NCBI RefSeq assembly: GCF_016907275.1
Contig: NZ_JAFBBP010000001.1
Location: 6,624,001-6,688,000, forward strand
Length of the DNA: 64,000 nucleotides
DNA from: Micromonospora luteifusca
Lineage (GTDB): Bacteria > Actinomycetota > Actinomycetes > Mycobacteriales > Micromonosporaceae
Direction of reading: 5' to 3'
Part shown: piece after piece, positions 29,196 through 37,916 of the stretch
How positions within the stretch are numbered: position 1 is the stretch's first letter
Layout of the letters: the number at the start of each line of letters is the position of its first letter
The notes under the pieces: model-generated
The model's input: the letters and a program-made list of their open reading frames with translations, nothing else
Databases searched by the model: none
What the model was told of the DNA's origin: nothing
Translations under genes and position numbers: made by a program

Positions 29196-29879
29196 GACTT
29201 GTCGCTCCTCTGATCGGCTTGTCGTTCCGTAGTGAGCCAGCATGATGGGGTCTGCCCGTCGCGCGACCGAGCACAGGATCATCGTCAAGATCGGGGTGCC
29301 TGTCATCGGCATGGTCAGACATCCGACACAACCTACGTCGCGCTTCTTGGCAAGCGGTTCGAGGCAGATGAGTGTGTTCCGCAGGTGCCTAGCGCTGGCC
29401 CAGGCAATGTGCTCCATCCTTCGACGCCACGCCCAAGTGCAGATCACCTCGCACGGATCACCCGCGAGCCAGAACGCGCCGACCGCCGGCCCCCGAAAGC
29501 ACCTTGACCGAGCCAGCGGAAGTAGGGGCACCAACGGAGCTATTGGGGTGTCACGGTGGACGGCGGAAGTCGGACGATACCGGCAAAACCTTCTGCGCCG
29601 TATCGCATGTCAGCTCAGCTTTAAATCATGGTCGTGCAATCCTGATGATGAACGGCGATGAGGATTATGACGACGATTTCGGTGGAGAAGCATCTCTGAA
29701 TAGCAGTGGCGGCCGCTCGGCCTCCGTGCGGCCGAGCCAACCCCGCAGCTCAGGCTTCGGCGACCCCGCAAAGTCGTAGCAAGCAGGGCCTCCTTCCGGG
29801 TCGTCCAACTCACGAGGCGGCCGAGTCAACTCCAATGGCGGGTGTGTCATCCACGCCGCGCTTCTCGGGCACCCAGTGC
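29196..29879. other. Long gap upstream of the abortive-infection gene
   Basis: Nearly 700 bases without a credible gene. Composition is mixed: the left part is lower in G+C like the island, the right part is richer. Frames that stay open here lack ribosome sites and any recognisable domain. It presumably contains the promoter of the abortive-infection gene and the right border of the island. No integrase, att-like direct repeat or tRNA was seen. Confidence 0.4.
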
Positions 29880-29907
29880 TTGAACGTTTCGCCGGTGTAT
29901 CGTTCAA
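29880..29907. promoter_or_regulatory. Inverted repeat upstream of XRE regulator, possible operator
   Basis: TTGAACG (29880-29886) and CGTTCAA (29901-29907) are perfect 7-bp arms separated by 14 bases, 63 bases upstream of the ATG of an XRE regulator. The spacing of the half-sites (21 bases centre to centre) places them on one face of the helix, as expected for autoregulation, but this is not proven. Confidence 0.4.
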
Positions 29908-29969
29908 CCGTGCAGGGATAGAGAAGTGTGGCCGCTGTTCCGGCCCTCTACCCGGGAGTAGGCGAAGGT

Positions 29970-31160
29970 ATGGTGACAAAGCCGGAAAGCATTGGTGCCA
30001 GGATTCGGTATTGGCGGATGCGCCGTGGCGGGATGACCCAAGCCGTCCTCGCGGGACTCGCCGGCGTCACCCAGTCGTACGTGTCGCAGATTGAGTCAGG
30101 TCGGAAGACCATCGACCGGCGCTCCACCTTGGTCGCTCTTGCCGCAGCTCTCCAGGTCACGGTGGCCGACTTGCTCGGCCAGGGTACGGAGTCAGGCGAT
30201 CCGGCTCGTGAGAGCGCCGCCGAGCGTGTGCCGGCGATCTGGTCGGCCTTGATCGAGATCGAGGACGGCGAGCGCCGCCCGTCGACCTACACGGCGGATC
30301 AACTGGCGGCCGAGATCGCCCGCGCCGACCAGCTCCGCAACTCATGCCACTACCCGGCCATGGCCCGGATGCTCCCGAGCCTGCTGCTGGAAGCCGCTGC
30401 CGTGGGTGGGACCGCGCTCGCTCAGGTTGCTTACCTAGCTTCCACCTGCCTCCGGCACCTCGGCTACCGCCACCTGGCCCTCAATGCGGCCCGGGTATCC
30501 GTATCGGCTGCCGAGGACGTCGAAGATCGAGCGTGGATCGGTGCATCTCGCTTCGTGTACGCGCAGAGCCTGCCGATCGAGTCCGCACGCTTGGCGGCCA
30601 GATCCGCTGGCCGATCGCTCGTGGAGCTTCAGGGAGATGCGGCCGACGTCCGGGTGCGGCAAATGCTTGGTCAGCTTCACCTTATGGCTGCACTGGCGTC
30701 GACCGTGGACGCTCGCCCGGATGTTGCCCGTGACCACCTCGGGGAGGCCACGCGGGAGGCGGCGAGTTTGGGAGACCCGGCCGACGGTGGTGGCTTCAAC
30801 GGGTGTTGTTTCGGTCCGACCAATGTCGGGCTCTGGAAGATGTCCATCGCGGCTGAGCAGGGCGAGTACGGCAAGATAATCGAGCTGTCCCGGACGATAC
30901 GACCGCAGGTGCTCAAGGCATCAAATCGCCAACTGTCGTACTGGCTCGACATCGGGCGAGCGCTGGCGGACGGCGGTCGTCGGGACTCCGAGGCGTTGGC
31001 CGCATTCATCCGGGCCGAGCAGGCTGCTCCGATCCCGTTCGCGATTAACCCCCTCGCCCGCGATGCCGTGGTGACCCTGGCGCAGCGCGCCCAGCGCCGA
31101 GCCATCCCCGACGAGCTGCGCCTGCTTGCCGGCCGCATAGGCATCAACCTGGCCGCATAA
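29970..31160 (+). CDS. XRE-family regulator with TPR-like C-terminus
   Basis: A 396-residue protein. Residues 5-62 form a Cro/C1-type helix-turn-helix (IGARIRYWRMRRGGMTQAVL, TQSYVSQIESGRKTI). The remaining 330 residues are all-helical with TPR-like pairs (LRHLGYRHLALNAARVSV, RDHLGEATREAASLGD). Proteins of this build in actinobacteria are ligand- or peptide-responsive regulators. ATG 29970 is chosen because the HTH starts there and GGAG/GAAGG lie upstream. A possible operator lies at 29880-29907. Confidence 0.8.
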   Translation: MVTKPESIGARIRYWRMRRGGMTQAVLAGLAGVTQSYVSQIESGRKTIDRRSTLVALAAALQVTVADLLGQGTESGDPARESAAERVPAIWSALIEIEDGERRPSTYTADQLAAEIARADQLRNSCHYPAMARMLPSLLLEAAAVGGTALAQVAYLASTCLRHLGYRHLALNAARVSVSAAEDVEDRAWIGASRFVYAQSLPIESARLAARSAGRSLVELQGDAADVRVRQMLGQLHLMAALASTVDARPDVARDHLGEATREAASLGDPADGGGFNGCCFGPTNVGLWKMSIAAEQGEYGKIIELSRTIRPQVLKASNRQLSYWLDIGRALADGGRRDSEALAAFIRAEQAAPIPFAINPLARDAVVTLAQRAQRRAIPDELRLLAGRIGINLAA

Positions 31161-31286
31161 CTGCCAGTAATCACGCCCTCACCAATGCACCTTACTGTCC
31201 GATTTGGGACGTGAGCGCGTCCTGATGGCCTGGGGGCGGCGGTGGTTGAGAGCGAGCCTCCCGGGCGTCTGACGGAGGAGGCGGGG

Positions 31287-31448
31287 ATGAGCGGGCAGGA
31301 TGACAACGCTCCGGAGAGCACGGGCGAGGCGGCCGAGCGGGAGGCTGCCAAACAGCGTCTCCTGGCCCAGGCCGAGGCGGAGCGCGTACCCGTAGACGAC
31401 ACGACCCGCGCGGTCCCGGACCGGCGGTGGCGGCGTGACCAGCGATGA
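31287..31448 (+). CDS. Small hydrophilic protein, 53 aa, upstream of XRE gene
   Basis: Starts at ATG 31287 after GAGGCGGGG. The product (MSGQDDNAPESTGEAAEREA...) is highly charged and probably a single long helix or disordered. Its last 14 bases overlap the start of the next XRE gene, a strong sign of co-translation. An in-frame GTG farther upstream (31242) is possible. No function can be assigned; it may be a partner of the following regulator. Confidence 0.55.
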   Translation: MSGQDDNAPESTGEAAEREAAKQRLLAQAEAERVPVDDTTRAVPDRRWRRDQR

Positions 31449-32589
31449 CGTGCCGATCGGTCGGCGGGTGGCGCGGTGGCGGGTGCGGCGGTCGATGACG
31501 CAGCAGATGCTGGCCGACCGGTTGCGCAGGTCGAAGAGCTGGGTGGACAAGGTGGAGCGAGGCGTGCGCGCCCTGGACCGGTACTCGGTGATCCAGGAGT
31601 TGGCCCACGTTTTGCGGGTCGATCCGGAGGTGCTGCTCGGGCAGCAGCGGCCGACGCCGGCCGGCCCGCCGGATGGGGTGGACGACATCCGGGCCGCTCT
31701 CGCCCGTTACGACACCCCGCAGGCCCCGGCGCAATCGCGGGAAGAGGTGAGAAGGCAGGTCGGGTACGCCTGGTTGACCTACCAGCACGCGCACTACGGG
31801 CAGTTGGTGCGGCTGCTGCCGGGTCTGCTCGACGCCGCCCAGGGCGCGCAGTCGCCGGAGTTGCTGGTGCAGGCGTACCGGATCACCTCGTCGTTGCTTG
31901 TCAAGCTCGGCGAGGCCGATCTCGGGTGGCTGGCCGCCGACCGGGCGATGGCCGCCGCCGGCGACGACCCGGTGCTCGCGGCGACGGCCACCGTGTCGGT
32001 CGGGCAGGCGCTGCGCGCGTCGGGCCGGGACCGTCTCGCCCTGGCCGCGACGCTCGCCGCCGCGAACCGCGTCACCCCCGGTTCGCAGCGGTCGGCGGGG
32101 GAGTGGGCCGTGGGCGGGACGCTGCTGCTCCAGGCCGCCCTCGCCGCCGCCGGCTGCGGCGAGCACCGCCGCGCCGACGAGCTGACCGAGCGGGCCGCGG
32201 GGGTCGCCGCGCAGATCAGGGGGTACGACGATCAGCACCGGACCAGCTTCGGGCCGATCGCTGTCGAGTTGGCGCGGGTGGTGTTGGCGGGGTTGCGGGG
32301 TGACGCCGCCGAGGCGCTCCAACGGCATTCGGCCGTAGTGCGGCGGGAGGGGTGGCGGCGGTTGCCGGCCGAGTATCGGGGCGCGTACCTGGTGGATGCC
32401 GCTCGGGCGTACCTGCAGGTGGGTGACCTGCGCGGGGCGGCGCGGGCGCTGGTGGACGCGGACAGCGTCGCGCCGGCTGAGGTTCGGTGCCGGCCCTTGG
32501 TGCGTACCGTGATCGCCGATGTTGCCCGCGCGCAGCCGGCACCGGCCGGCGTGGCGCGACTGGCGACGCTGGTCGGCCTCACCCGATGA
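31435..32589 (+). CDS. XRE-family regulator with TPR-like repeats
   Basis: A 384-residue regulator. The HTH spans residues 8-60 (IGRRVARWRVRRSMTQQMLA, SKSWVDKVERGVRALDR) and is followed by an Ala/Leu-rich helical repeat region to the end (LRASGRDRLALAATLAAA, YLVDAARAYLQVGDLRGAAR). GTG 31435 lies inside the preceding small gene. Its 3' end is notable: parts of it recur as decayed copies near 35.3, 37.85 and 38.6 kb, all in the same orientation. Confidence 0.82.
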   Translation: MTSDDVPIGRRVARWRVRRSMTQQMLADRLRRSKSWVDKVERGVRALDRYSVIQELAHVLRVDPEVLLGQQRPTPAGPPDGVDDIRAALARYDTPQAPAQSREEVRRQVGYAWLTYQHAHYGQLVRLLPGLLDAAQGAQSPELLVQAYRITSSLLVKLGEADLGWLAADRAMAAAGDDPVLAATATVSVGQALRASGRDRLALAATLAAANRVTPGSQRSAGEWAVGGTLLLQAALAAAGCGEHRRADELTERAAGVAAQIRGYDDQHRTSFGPIAVELARVVLAGLRGDAAEALQRHSAVVRREGWRRLPAEYRGAYLVDAARAYLQVGDLRGAARALVDADSVAPAEVRCRPLVRTVIADVARAQPAPAGVARLATLVGLTR

Positions 32590-32624
32590 CCGGCCGGCGT
32601 CCGGCCACCACCACGCTGGCGCCG
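32502..32624 (+). repeat. Direct repeat copy 1: 3' end of XRE gene
   Basis: This stretch encodes the last 28 codons of the XRE gene (VRTVIADVARAQPAPAGVAR...) and 35 bases beyond its stop. It is the intact reference for the degenerate copies at about 35270-35394 and 37837-37905. Confidence 0.8.
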
Positions 32625-32743
32625 CAGGCAGGGTTCTGCACGAGATGCGCCGTGTGACCCGCGACCGGCCGACGGCCTGGGCGGGGTTTCCGGGAACGTG
32701 AGATTCGGGCATGTACCTCGGCACTGCTGGAGGGGAGACGGCA

Positions 32744-33085
32744 ATGCTGGTAACTGGTTATCTCGGCGCGGTGCTCATCGGTGCCCTCGTTGGCCTGCTC
32801 GGCCGACTCATTCTGCCGGGGCGGCAGCGGATCGGTTTCTTCGCCACGTTCGTCATCGGCGTCGGCTCGGCGGTGCTGGGCACCGTGGTCGCCAGGGCGC
32901 TTGATATCGACGACGGAGCCGGCGTGGAGGTGTGGGTGCTGCGCTGGGACTGGGTCGTGCTCGCAATCCAGGTCGGCGTCGCGATCGTCGTCGTGGCGTT
33001 GGCGAACATGCTCACCTTCACCCGGCTTGCCGGCGGCGACGACAAGCCCCGTCGGCGGGTCCGTCGCAGCCAGGCCAAGGGCTGA
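32744..33085 (+). CDS. GlsB/YeaQ/YmgE-like small membrane protein
   Basis: A 113-residue protein with three membrane segments. The first two match the GlsB/YeaQ/YmgE (transglycosylase-associated) family pattern: GYLGAVLIGALVGLLGRLIL, then a Gly-rich FFATFVIGVGSAVLG. The third (VVLAIQVGVAIVVVALANML) is followed by a basic tail. Members are stress-linked envelope proteins of unknown mechanism. ATG 32744 follows GGAGGGGAGA, which sets the start. Confidence 0.75.
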   Translation: MLVTGYLGAVLIGALVGLLGRLILPGRQRIGFFATFVIGVGSAVLGTVVARALDIDDGAGVEVWVLRWDWVVLAIQVGVAIVVVALANMLTFTRLAGGDDKPRRRVRRSQAKG

Positions 33086-33132
33086 ACGGGCGGGAACGGG
33101 CAACCCCGACTCCCGCCCACGCAAGCGGGTCA

Positions 33133-33148
33133 GCACATCCGGATGTGC
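33133..33148. promoter_or_regulatory. Perfect 16-bp palindrome
   Basis: GCACATCCGGATGTGC is completely self-complementary and lies between the GlsB-like gene and the convergent esterase gene. It could be a binding site or a weak hairpin; no further support. Confidence 0.3.
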
Positions 33149-33341
33149 CAGACCGGCGAGAAGTTCACGGCTTCCCAGGCTTCTCCAGAACTGAAGCCGC
33201 GGATCGGGTTGCGGTTCTGGTCCATCAGGTCGGTTCAGATCTTCTCCGGGCACCCGCACCTGGGGCTGTTCGCCGGAAACTCGATCGCGGTCCTGCAGTG
33301 TCCGCCGCCGCCCAGCTGACTCGCGCGTCGCCCGTCGTGGT

Positions 33342-34118
33342 TCACGTCGTTGCTGTCCGGTCGAGGAGGAACAGCGCCGTGGCGTCGATGACGCCGTCGA
33401 AGTGCCCGCTGGTGCCGGGGTAGTGGAATCCGTGTTCGGCGTTTTCGTACTCCAGTAGCGTGCACTCGTTGCCGGAGCGGGCCATCGCGTCCCGGAACTG
33501 CCGCACCGAGCCGATCGGCTCGACCTCGTCGCGGGTGCCGTGGTGGATCTGCGTCGGCGGATTCCCCGGCCGCACGCACTCGATCAGCGAGTAGTCGACC
33601 AGTCTGCCCTCGGCGATACCGACCTGCTGTTCGAGGCGGCGCTGCGCGTCCGGCTCGAAGGAGCCCAGGTTCAGTCCCGCAGGGTTGAGGGCCACCAGGG
33701 CCGCGATGCCGGGTTCCGGTGCCGCATTGGACGGGGTCATCGCCGCGAGCATCGCGAGATGGGCACCGGCTGAGCTGCCGCCGGCGGCCAGGTGCGGCGT
33801 TTCGAGGCCGCGCGACGCCGCCAGCCGGCCGAACTGCTCGACCGCGCGCCGCACATCGGCGAGGCAGTCGTCGATGCTGGCAGCGCCACGATCGAGCAGC
33901 CGGTACCCGGCCGACACCGCGAAGATTCCCCGCGACGCCAATGCTCGGCAGTGCGGGACGAGCCCGTCGGGCGATCCGTCGCGGAGGGCGCCGCCATGAA
34001 ACAGGACGACGCCAGCGCGCGACGGTGTGCCCTCGGCCGGCTCGAAGACCAGCAAGTGCAGCTCGCTGCCATCGGCGGCCCGGTAGGAGATCGCGGACTC
34101 GCGACCGGCCCTCATCAT
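33342..34118 (-). CDS. Alpha/beta hydrolase, HSL-like esterase
   Basis: A 258-residue serine hydrolase. It has the oxyanion-hole motif LFHGGAL, nucleophile motif GGSSAGAH, the acid in HHGTRDEVEP and the catalytic His in NAEHGFHYPG. The short HSL/BD-FAE-like fold without signal peptide suggests a cytoplasmic carboxylesterase or deacetylase. It begins 14 bases after the S41 peptidase gene, so the two form an operon. ATG 34118 or 34115 are equivalent. Confidence 0.82.
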   Translation of the reverse strand: MMRAGRESAISYRAADGSELHLLVFEPAEGTPSRAGVVLFHGGALRDGSPDGLVPHCRALASRGIFAVSAGYRLLDRGAASIDDCLADVRRAVEQFGRLAASRGLETPHLAAGGSSAGAHLAMLAAMTPSNAAPEPGIAALVALNPAGLNLGSFEPDAQRRLEQQVGIAEGRLVDYSLIECVRPGNPPTQIHHGTRDEVEPIGSVRQFRDAMARSGNECTLLEYENAEHGFHYPGTSGHFDGVIDATALFLLDRTATT

Positions 34119-34132
34119 CACGGCATCCGAGC

Positions 34133-35018
34133 CTAGGCACCCAAGATGGCCTTGAGCGCCGTGTCGAGGGCCTGGTCTGCCGAGACGGGTACATCGGGGA
34201 CCACTCCGACGCCCTCCCAGTTGGTGCCGGTGACGCTGTTGATGGTCCGGGCGGTCGGCACGGTTACGAGGATGTGTTCGGTGACCGGGTGGCGGGCCGT
34301 CGGATGCGCGCCGCCACGCGTCGTCTCACCGACGACGACGGCCCGGCCGTGCGCTTGAAGGGTGTATGCCACGTCCTCGCCCCCGGAGAACGTCATCGCG
34401 CTGGTGAGCACATAGACCGGGCGGTCCGCGTAGCGCGGCCCGGGCAGGTGCGCGGTCGTCCAGAACTGGCGTGTGGCGCCGGTGGACCGCTCGTAGAAGT
34501 CGTTGAGGTGCACCTGGTCGTCGCGGAAGAAGTAGCTGCACCACATCGCAGCTCCCTCCGGTGTTCCGCCGGAGCACGCGCGTAGGTCCAGGATGAGCGC
34601 GGAGCTGAGCGCGACCAGTTGCATGGCCGCGCCGATCGCGGCCGCGCCTTCGTCGGCGTACGCAATGCGCCGCACGTCGATGAGCCCGACGTTCCCGTCC
34701 AGGTGCTCGACCCGGCGGATCCCCTGGTTTTCCGCCCTGAGCAGCGCGAGGAACGCGGCCCGCCCGCCGTCTTCGTCCGCTGGATCCAGCGATTGCGGCT
34801 GGTCCGACCACAGCAGCCGCAGATGCTTGTCCGGGCACACCTGCTGAAGGTGAGCGGTCACCGTCTCGCAGAGCGCCGGCCCGTCCAGGTCGTCGTACTC
34901 GCCTGCCGCGAGACGGCGCCGGATCGCGGCGTCGATGTCCGCGACCTTCACCGGAAAGACGTACCCTGCCTCGATCCGATCCAGGGCCTGTCCGATTATC
35001 TGTTCGTTTGAGAGCACG
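34133..35018 (-). CDS. S41-family peptidase-like protein
   Basis: A 294-residue protein with a helical N-domain (NEQIIGQALDRIEAGYVFP) and an S41/IRBP-type core: LILDLRACSGGTPEGAAM, PVYVLTSAMTFSGGEDVAYT with the catalytic Ser, and VVVGETTRGGAHPTARHPV. There is no signal peptide or PDZ domain, so it is likely a cytoplasmic member of the C-terminal-processing-protease clan. Start GTG 35018 follows the family's N-terminus; its ribosome site is weak. Upstream esterase context suggests a small catabolic or detoxifying operon. Confidence 0.78.
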
Positions 35019-35045
35019 GCGGGCCACGGTAGACCACAAACAGTC

Positions 35046-35255
35046 TCATGGCCACCGGTTGGGCGTGGCGGGCTGGGGTGCGGGCGTGAACGGGGCCAGG
35101 AGCAGATCGGTGAGGCGCCGCCTGGCGTCCTCGTCACCGCTCAGTCGCAGTGCGCCCGACTTCACCGCCGCCGCCATGGTGATCTCCTGGCCACAGACGG
35201 CCCGAAGGGTGTCGATGTCAGTGGTGAGCGCCGCGTCGGGTTTGGACGCCGTGGT
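35046..35255 (-). pseudogene. C-terminal remnant of a regulator-like gene
   Basis: The frame reads PDAALTTDIDTLRAVCGQEI and ends SGDEDARRRLTDLLLAPF before a Pro-rich tail. This looks like the SCP2-type C-terminus carried by some HxlR-family regulators (a threshold-like D-x-x-T-L segment followed by L-x-G-D-x-x-x-x-x-R-L). The upstream part of the gene is absent: similarity stops about 20 bases before the XRE-derived repeat copy 2. I therefore call a truncated gene rather than an expressed one. Confidence 0.45.
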
Positions 35256-35269
35256 CGGCGGGGGACAGG

Positions 35270-35394
35270 GCCGTTGCGCGTACCGTGATCGCCGATGTTG
35301 CCCCAGCCGGCGCCGGCCGGTGTGGCACGACTGGCGACGCTGGTCGGCCTGACCCGCTGACGGCCGGCGCTCGGCCACCACCAGGCTGGCGCCG
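35270..35394 (+). pseudogene. Decayed copy 2 of XRE gene 3' end
   Basis: About 120 bases align with 32490-32624, including the region after the stop (CGGCCACCACC...GCTGGCGCCG). A 5-base deletion after GATGTTGCC shifts the frame, so it cannot encode the XRE C-terminus. No XRE N-terminal part is attached. Confidence 0.75.
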
Positions 35395-35712
35395 GCCTCG
35401 TCATCCCGTGCGTGAAGGCGACTACGGCGAGCCAGCGTCCCCTTCGGCCTCGATGTCACCGCTGGCGGCGCCCTGCGGATCGTGCCCCCCTCCTGCTGTC
35501 GAACGCGTTGCCCAGGAACAGCCCTGGGACCACTGCTGTGCGTGGGGTCTGTGTGACAGATGCCCCGAACATGTCTGCTTCTCGCGTCTGTGTCCGATGC
35601 GAGAAAACCTCTGCTACGTTCCGTTCTGGTAGCTAAGGCCCTATTTGGTCGCTATCAGCACCGTAGTGACGGTGCGGACCTGTTGTGTTTGGAGAAGGGT
35701 GAGGTTCCGCTA
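35395..35712. other. Upstream region of the beta-helix protein gene
   Basis: About 320 bases that probably hold the promoter of the next gene. A perfect hairpin GCACCG-TAGTGA-CGGTGC lies about 40 bases before its start, and GGAGAAGGG serves as ribosome site. No other gene is supported, although the downstream gene's frame remains open across part of it. Confidence 0.4.
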
Positions 35713-37620
35713 ATGTCCGATCATCTACCGAAACACCGAAATGTCAGCCAAGCAGCAGCTCAACCCGGGCCGCCGGGACGGAGCCGGCGGGCACGCTGGC
35801 TTGTGGTCGGGCTGACCGGAGTGACCGGGCTGGCCGCCGTCAGCGGCGCCGTCGGCGTCACCGGAGCGTCCGCCCTTGCTGGCGTCAACGACCGCCTCGA
35901 AAAGGCCGCGCAGCAGTTCATCGTCGAACGCGGCCGAGTAACCGGCGACGACAACGGCGGACAGGATCCGGGCGGACGAGCCCCAGGCGCACAGGACCCG
36001 GGCGGCAACGACGGCAAGGGTCACAACGGCGGCGAGAGGGCGGTGCCCTGTGACCCCGATGAGCTGATCGCCGCGCTTGTGCACGCCAACGCCGGAAACG
36101 GGGCGTCCCTCAAACTTGCTGAGCGATGCACGTACACCCTCACCGCGTTCGCTCCGGTCGTCACACCGCCTGGGACCAGTGGCCCCAACGGCCTACCGAT
36201 CATCACCAAACCCATCACCATCAAGGGCGAAGGCGCCACCATCGTCCGGGCGGCGAACGCCGAACCGTTCCGGATCCTGGAGGTCGGGGTCGGCGGGAAC
36301 CTGAGGCTCCGCGATGTCACCATCAAGGGCGGTTCAGCGACCGTCGCCGGTGGTGGCGGGATCCGGGTCAGCGCCGGCGGCGAGGCCACCCTCGAACACA
36401 TCAACGTGGTCCACAACCGGGCCGCTGGCGCCGGTGGCGGGATCGCCAACTTCGGCATCACCAAGATCAGCGGCAAGACCGACTACGGCAATGACTCGCC
36501 CAGCACCGGGGCACCTAGCCCCGAGGCGCCCAGCACCGGGGCACCTAGCCCCGAGGCGCCTAGCCCCGGGGCGCCCAGCCCCGAGGTGCCTAGCCCCGAG
36601 GCGCCCAGCCCCGGGGCGCCCAGCACCGGGGTACCTAGCCCCGAGGCGCCCAGCCCCGGGGTACCTAGCCCCGAGGTGCCTAGCACCGGGGCGCCCAGCA
36701 CCGGGGTACCTAGCCCCGAGGTGCCGAACACCGAGGCGCCCAGCACCGAGGCGCCCAGCACCGAGGCGCCCAGCAACGGGCCGGCGGCGCAGGCCCCGGG
36801 TGGCCAGGGCGCCGCGGCGGAACCGCCTGCGGAGAACACCGGCACGGATAAGAACTGGGACGACAAGGACAAGGGCGGGCACGAGGGCAACGGAAACACG
36901 ATCAGCAACAACTCCGCCGTGCTCAATGGCGGAGGCATTCACAACAACGGCTACCTCACCGTGGAAAACACCCGACTGAGCTACAACGTCGTACGCACAT
37001 CCGGTGGCATTGCGATAACCGGTAACGGTGGCGGGGTGTCGAACGGCCGTGTTGCCGTGCTCGACGATGTGCGCATCGACCACAACCTCGCGGACTTCCG
37101 TGGTGGCGGTGTCCTAGGTGGAATCAACTCCACCACCACGGTCACGAACGCTGATATCAGCGACAACACGGCCAGCAACGAGGGCGGCGGCATCTTCAGC
37201 GACGGCGACTTCCACCTGAAGCACAGCAAGGTCGACCGCAACTCGGTCTTCCAACGTGGCGGTGGCATCTTCAACCAGATTGGCCAGTTCGTCATCGAGG
37301 ACAGCAGAATCAGCGAGAACATCGTCCGCAACGAGCACGGCGGCGGCATCTTCGTGGGCACCGGCACTGTCGTGCTGCTACGGACTCACGTCGAACGGAA
37401 CAAGGCCGTGGGCCCGAACTCGCAGGCCGGTGGAATCTACAACCGCGGCACGCTCAGCCTCACGGAGTCCAAGGTCGTCCAGAACGATTCCACCCTGCCG
37501 CCCGGCGGAATCTTCACCAACAACAACCTGATCACGGTGGATCAGAACTCACTCATCATCAAGAACCGACCCACCAACTGCACCGGCAGCGACCAACCCG
37601 TTCCGAACTGCTTCGGCTGA
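35713..37620 (+). CDS. Exported right-handed beta-helix protein with pentapeptide repeats
   Basis: A 635-residue protein. The N-terminus is cytoplasmic and basic (to about 32), followed by a hydrophobic export segment (WLVVGLTGVTGLAAVSGAVG). A Gly/Asp-rich linker leads into parallel beta-helix rungs with recurring GGGI-x-N, H-N and N-S motifs (GGGIHNNGYLTVENTRLSYN, GGGIFSDGDF, GGGIFNQIGQF). The helix is interrupted at residues 263-352 by 18 tandem 5-residue repeats of the type PS[PT][GE][AV]. Such proteins are surface adhesins or polysaccharide-active proteins; no catalytic residues of pectate lyases are evident. There is no LPXTG anchor. ATG 35713 fits the ribosome site. Confidence 0.75.
   Translation: MSDHLPKHRNVSQAAAQPGPPGRSRRARWLVVGLTGVTGLAAVSGAVGVTGASALAGVNDRLEKAAQQFIVERGRVTGDDNGGQDPGGRAPGAQDPGGNDGKGHNGGERAVPCDPDELIAALVHANAGNGASLKLAERCTYTLTAFAPVVTPPGTSGPNGLPIITKPITIKGEGATIVRAANAEPFRILEVGVGGNLRLRDVTIKGGSATVAGGGGIRVSAGGEATLEHINVVHNRAAGAGGGIANFGITKISGKTDYGNDSPSTGAPSPEAPSTGAPSPEAPSPGAPSPEVPSPEAPSPGAPSTGVPSPEAPSPGVPSPEVPSTGAPSTGVPSPEVPNTEAPSTEAPSTEAPSNGPAAQAPGGQGAAAEPPAENTGTDKNWDDKDKGGHEGNGNTISNNSAVLNGGGIHNNGYLTVENTRLSYNVVRTSGGIAITGNGGGVSNGRVAVLDDVRIDHNLADFRGGGVLGGINSTTTVTNADISDNTASNEGGGIFSDGDFHLKHSKVDRNSVFQRGGGIFNQIGQFVIEDSRISENIVRNEHGGGIFVGTGTVVLLRTHVERNKAVGPNSQAGGIYNRGTLSLTESKVVQNDSTLPPGGIFTNNNLITVDQNSLIIKNRPTNCTGSDQPVPNCFG
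36499..36768 (+). repeat. 18 tandem 15-bp repeats inside the beta-helix gene
   Basis: 270 bases consist of exactly eighteen 15-bp units of the form CCCAGC-[AC]CC-G[GA]G-G[CT]-, encoding PSTGA, PSPEA, PSPGA, PSPEV, PSTGV and PSTEA variants. The units are unspaced and in frame, so copy-number change would leave the protein intact. This is a coding repeat, not CRISPR. Confidence 0.95.
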
Positions 37621-37836
37621 CCCTCAGCCACCCAGACATTCGGAGCCTGACGGCAGTCGTCAGAAGCACACGGCACATCCGGCCCCGCCCGGGTTTGATC
37701 AACCAGATCAGACCCGCGGCGGGGTCGGCGCGTACCGTCCCAGCCGATGGCCCGAACGGTGGGGCTGGGGCGAAGTCCGGCCGGCTGGTGGACACCGTTG
37801 GCCCGGCGATGGTCCGGACCGGCCTGCGCCCCACCT

Positions 37837-37905
37837 GTGATCGCCGATGTTGCCCGCGCGCAGCCGGCGCCGGCCGGCATGGCGTGACTGGCGACGCTGG
37901 TCGGG
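37837..37905 (+). pseudogene. Decayed copy 3 of XRE gene 3' end
   Basis: About 70 bases closely match 32509-32577 (GTGATCGCCGATGTTGCCCG ... GCGACGCTGGTCGG). In the XRE frame it contains a TGA after AGMA, and similarity ends before the normal stop. It lies 217 bases after the beta-helix gene and directly before a VOC-protein gene. Confidence 0.75.
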
Positions 37906-37916
37906 CCCCCGTCCTG

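Noticed and set aside
29504..29779. Plus-strand 91-residue reading frame in the gap before the XRE gene
   Set aside because: No ribosome site and no recognisable fold; composition changes across it, as expected for non-coding DNA at the island border.
26583..29880. Integrated phage or conjugative element
   Set aside because: Composition is foreign, but there is no integrase, relaxase, phage structural gene, tRNA or clear flanking repeat.
36499..36768. CRISPR-like repeat array
   Set aside because: The 15-bp units are unspaced, in frame and encode a pentapeptide repeat; there are no spacers and no cas genes.
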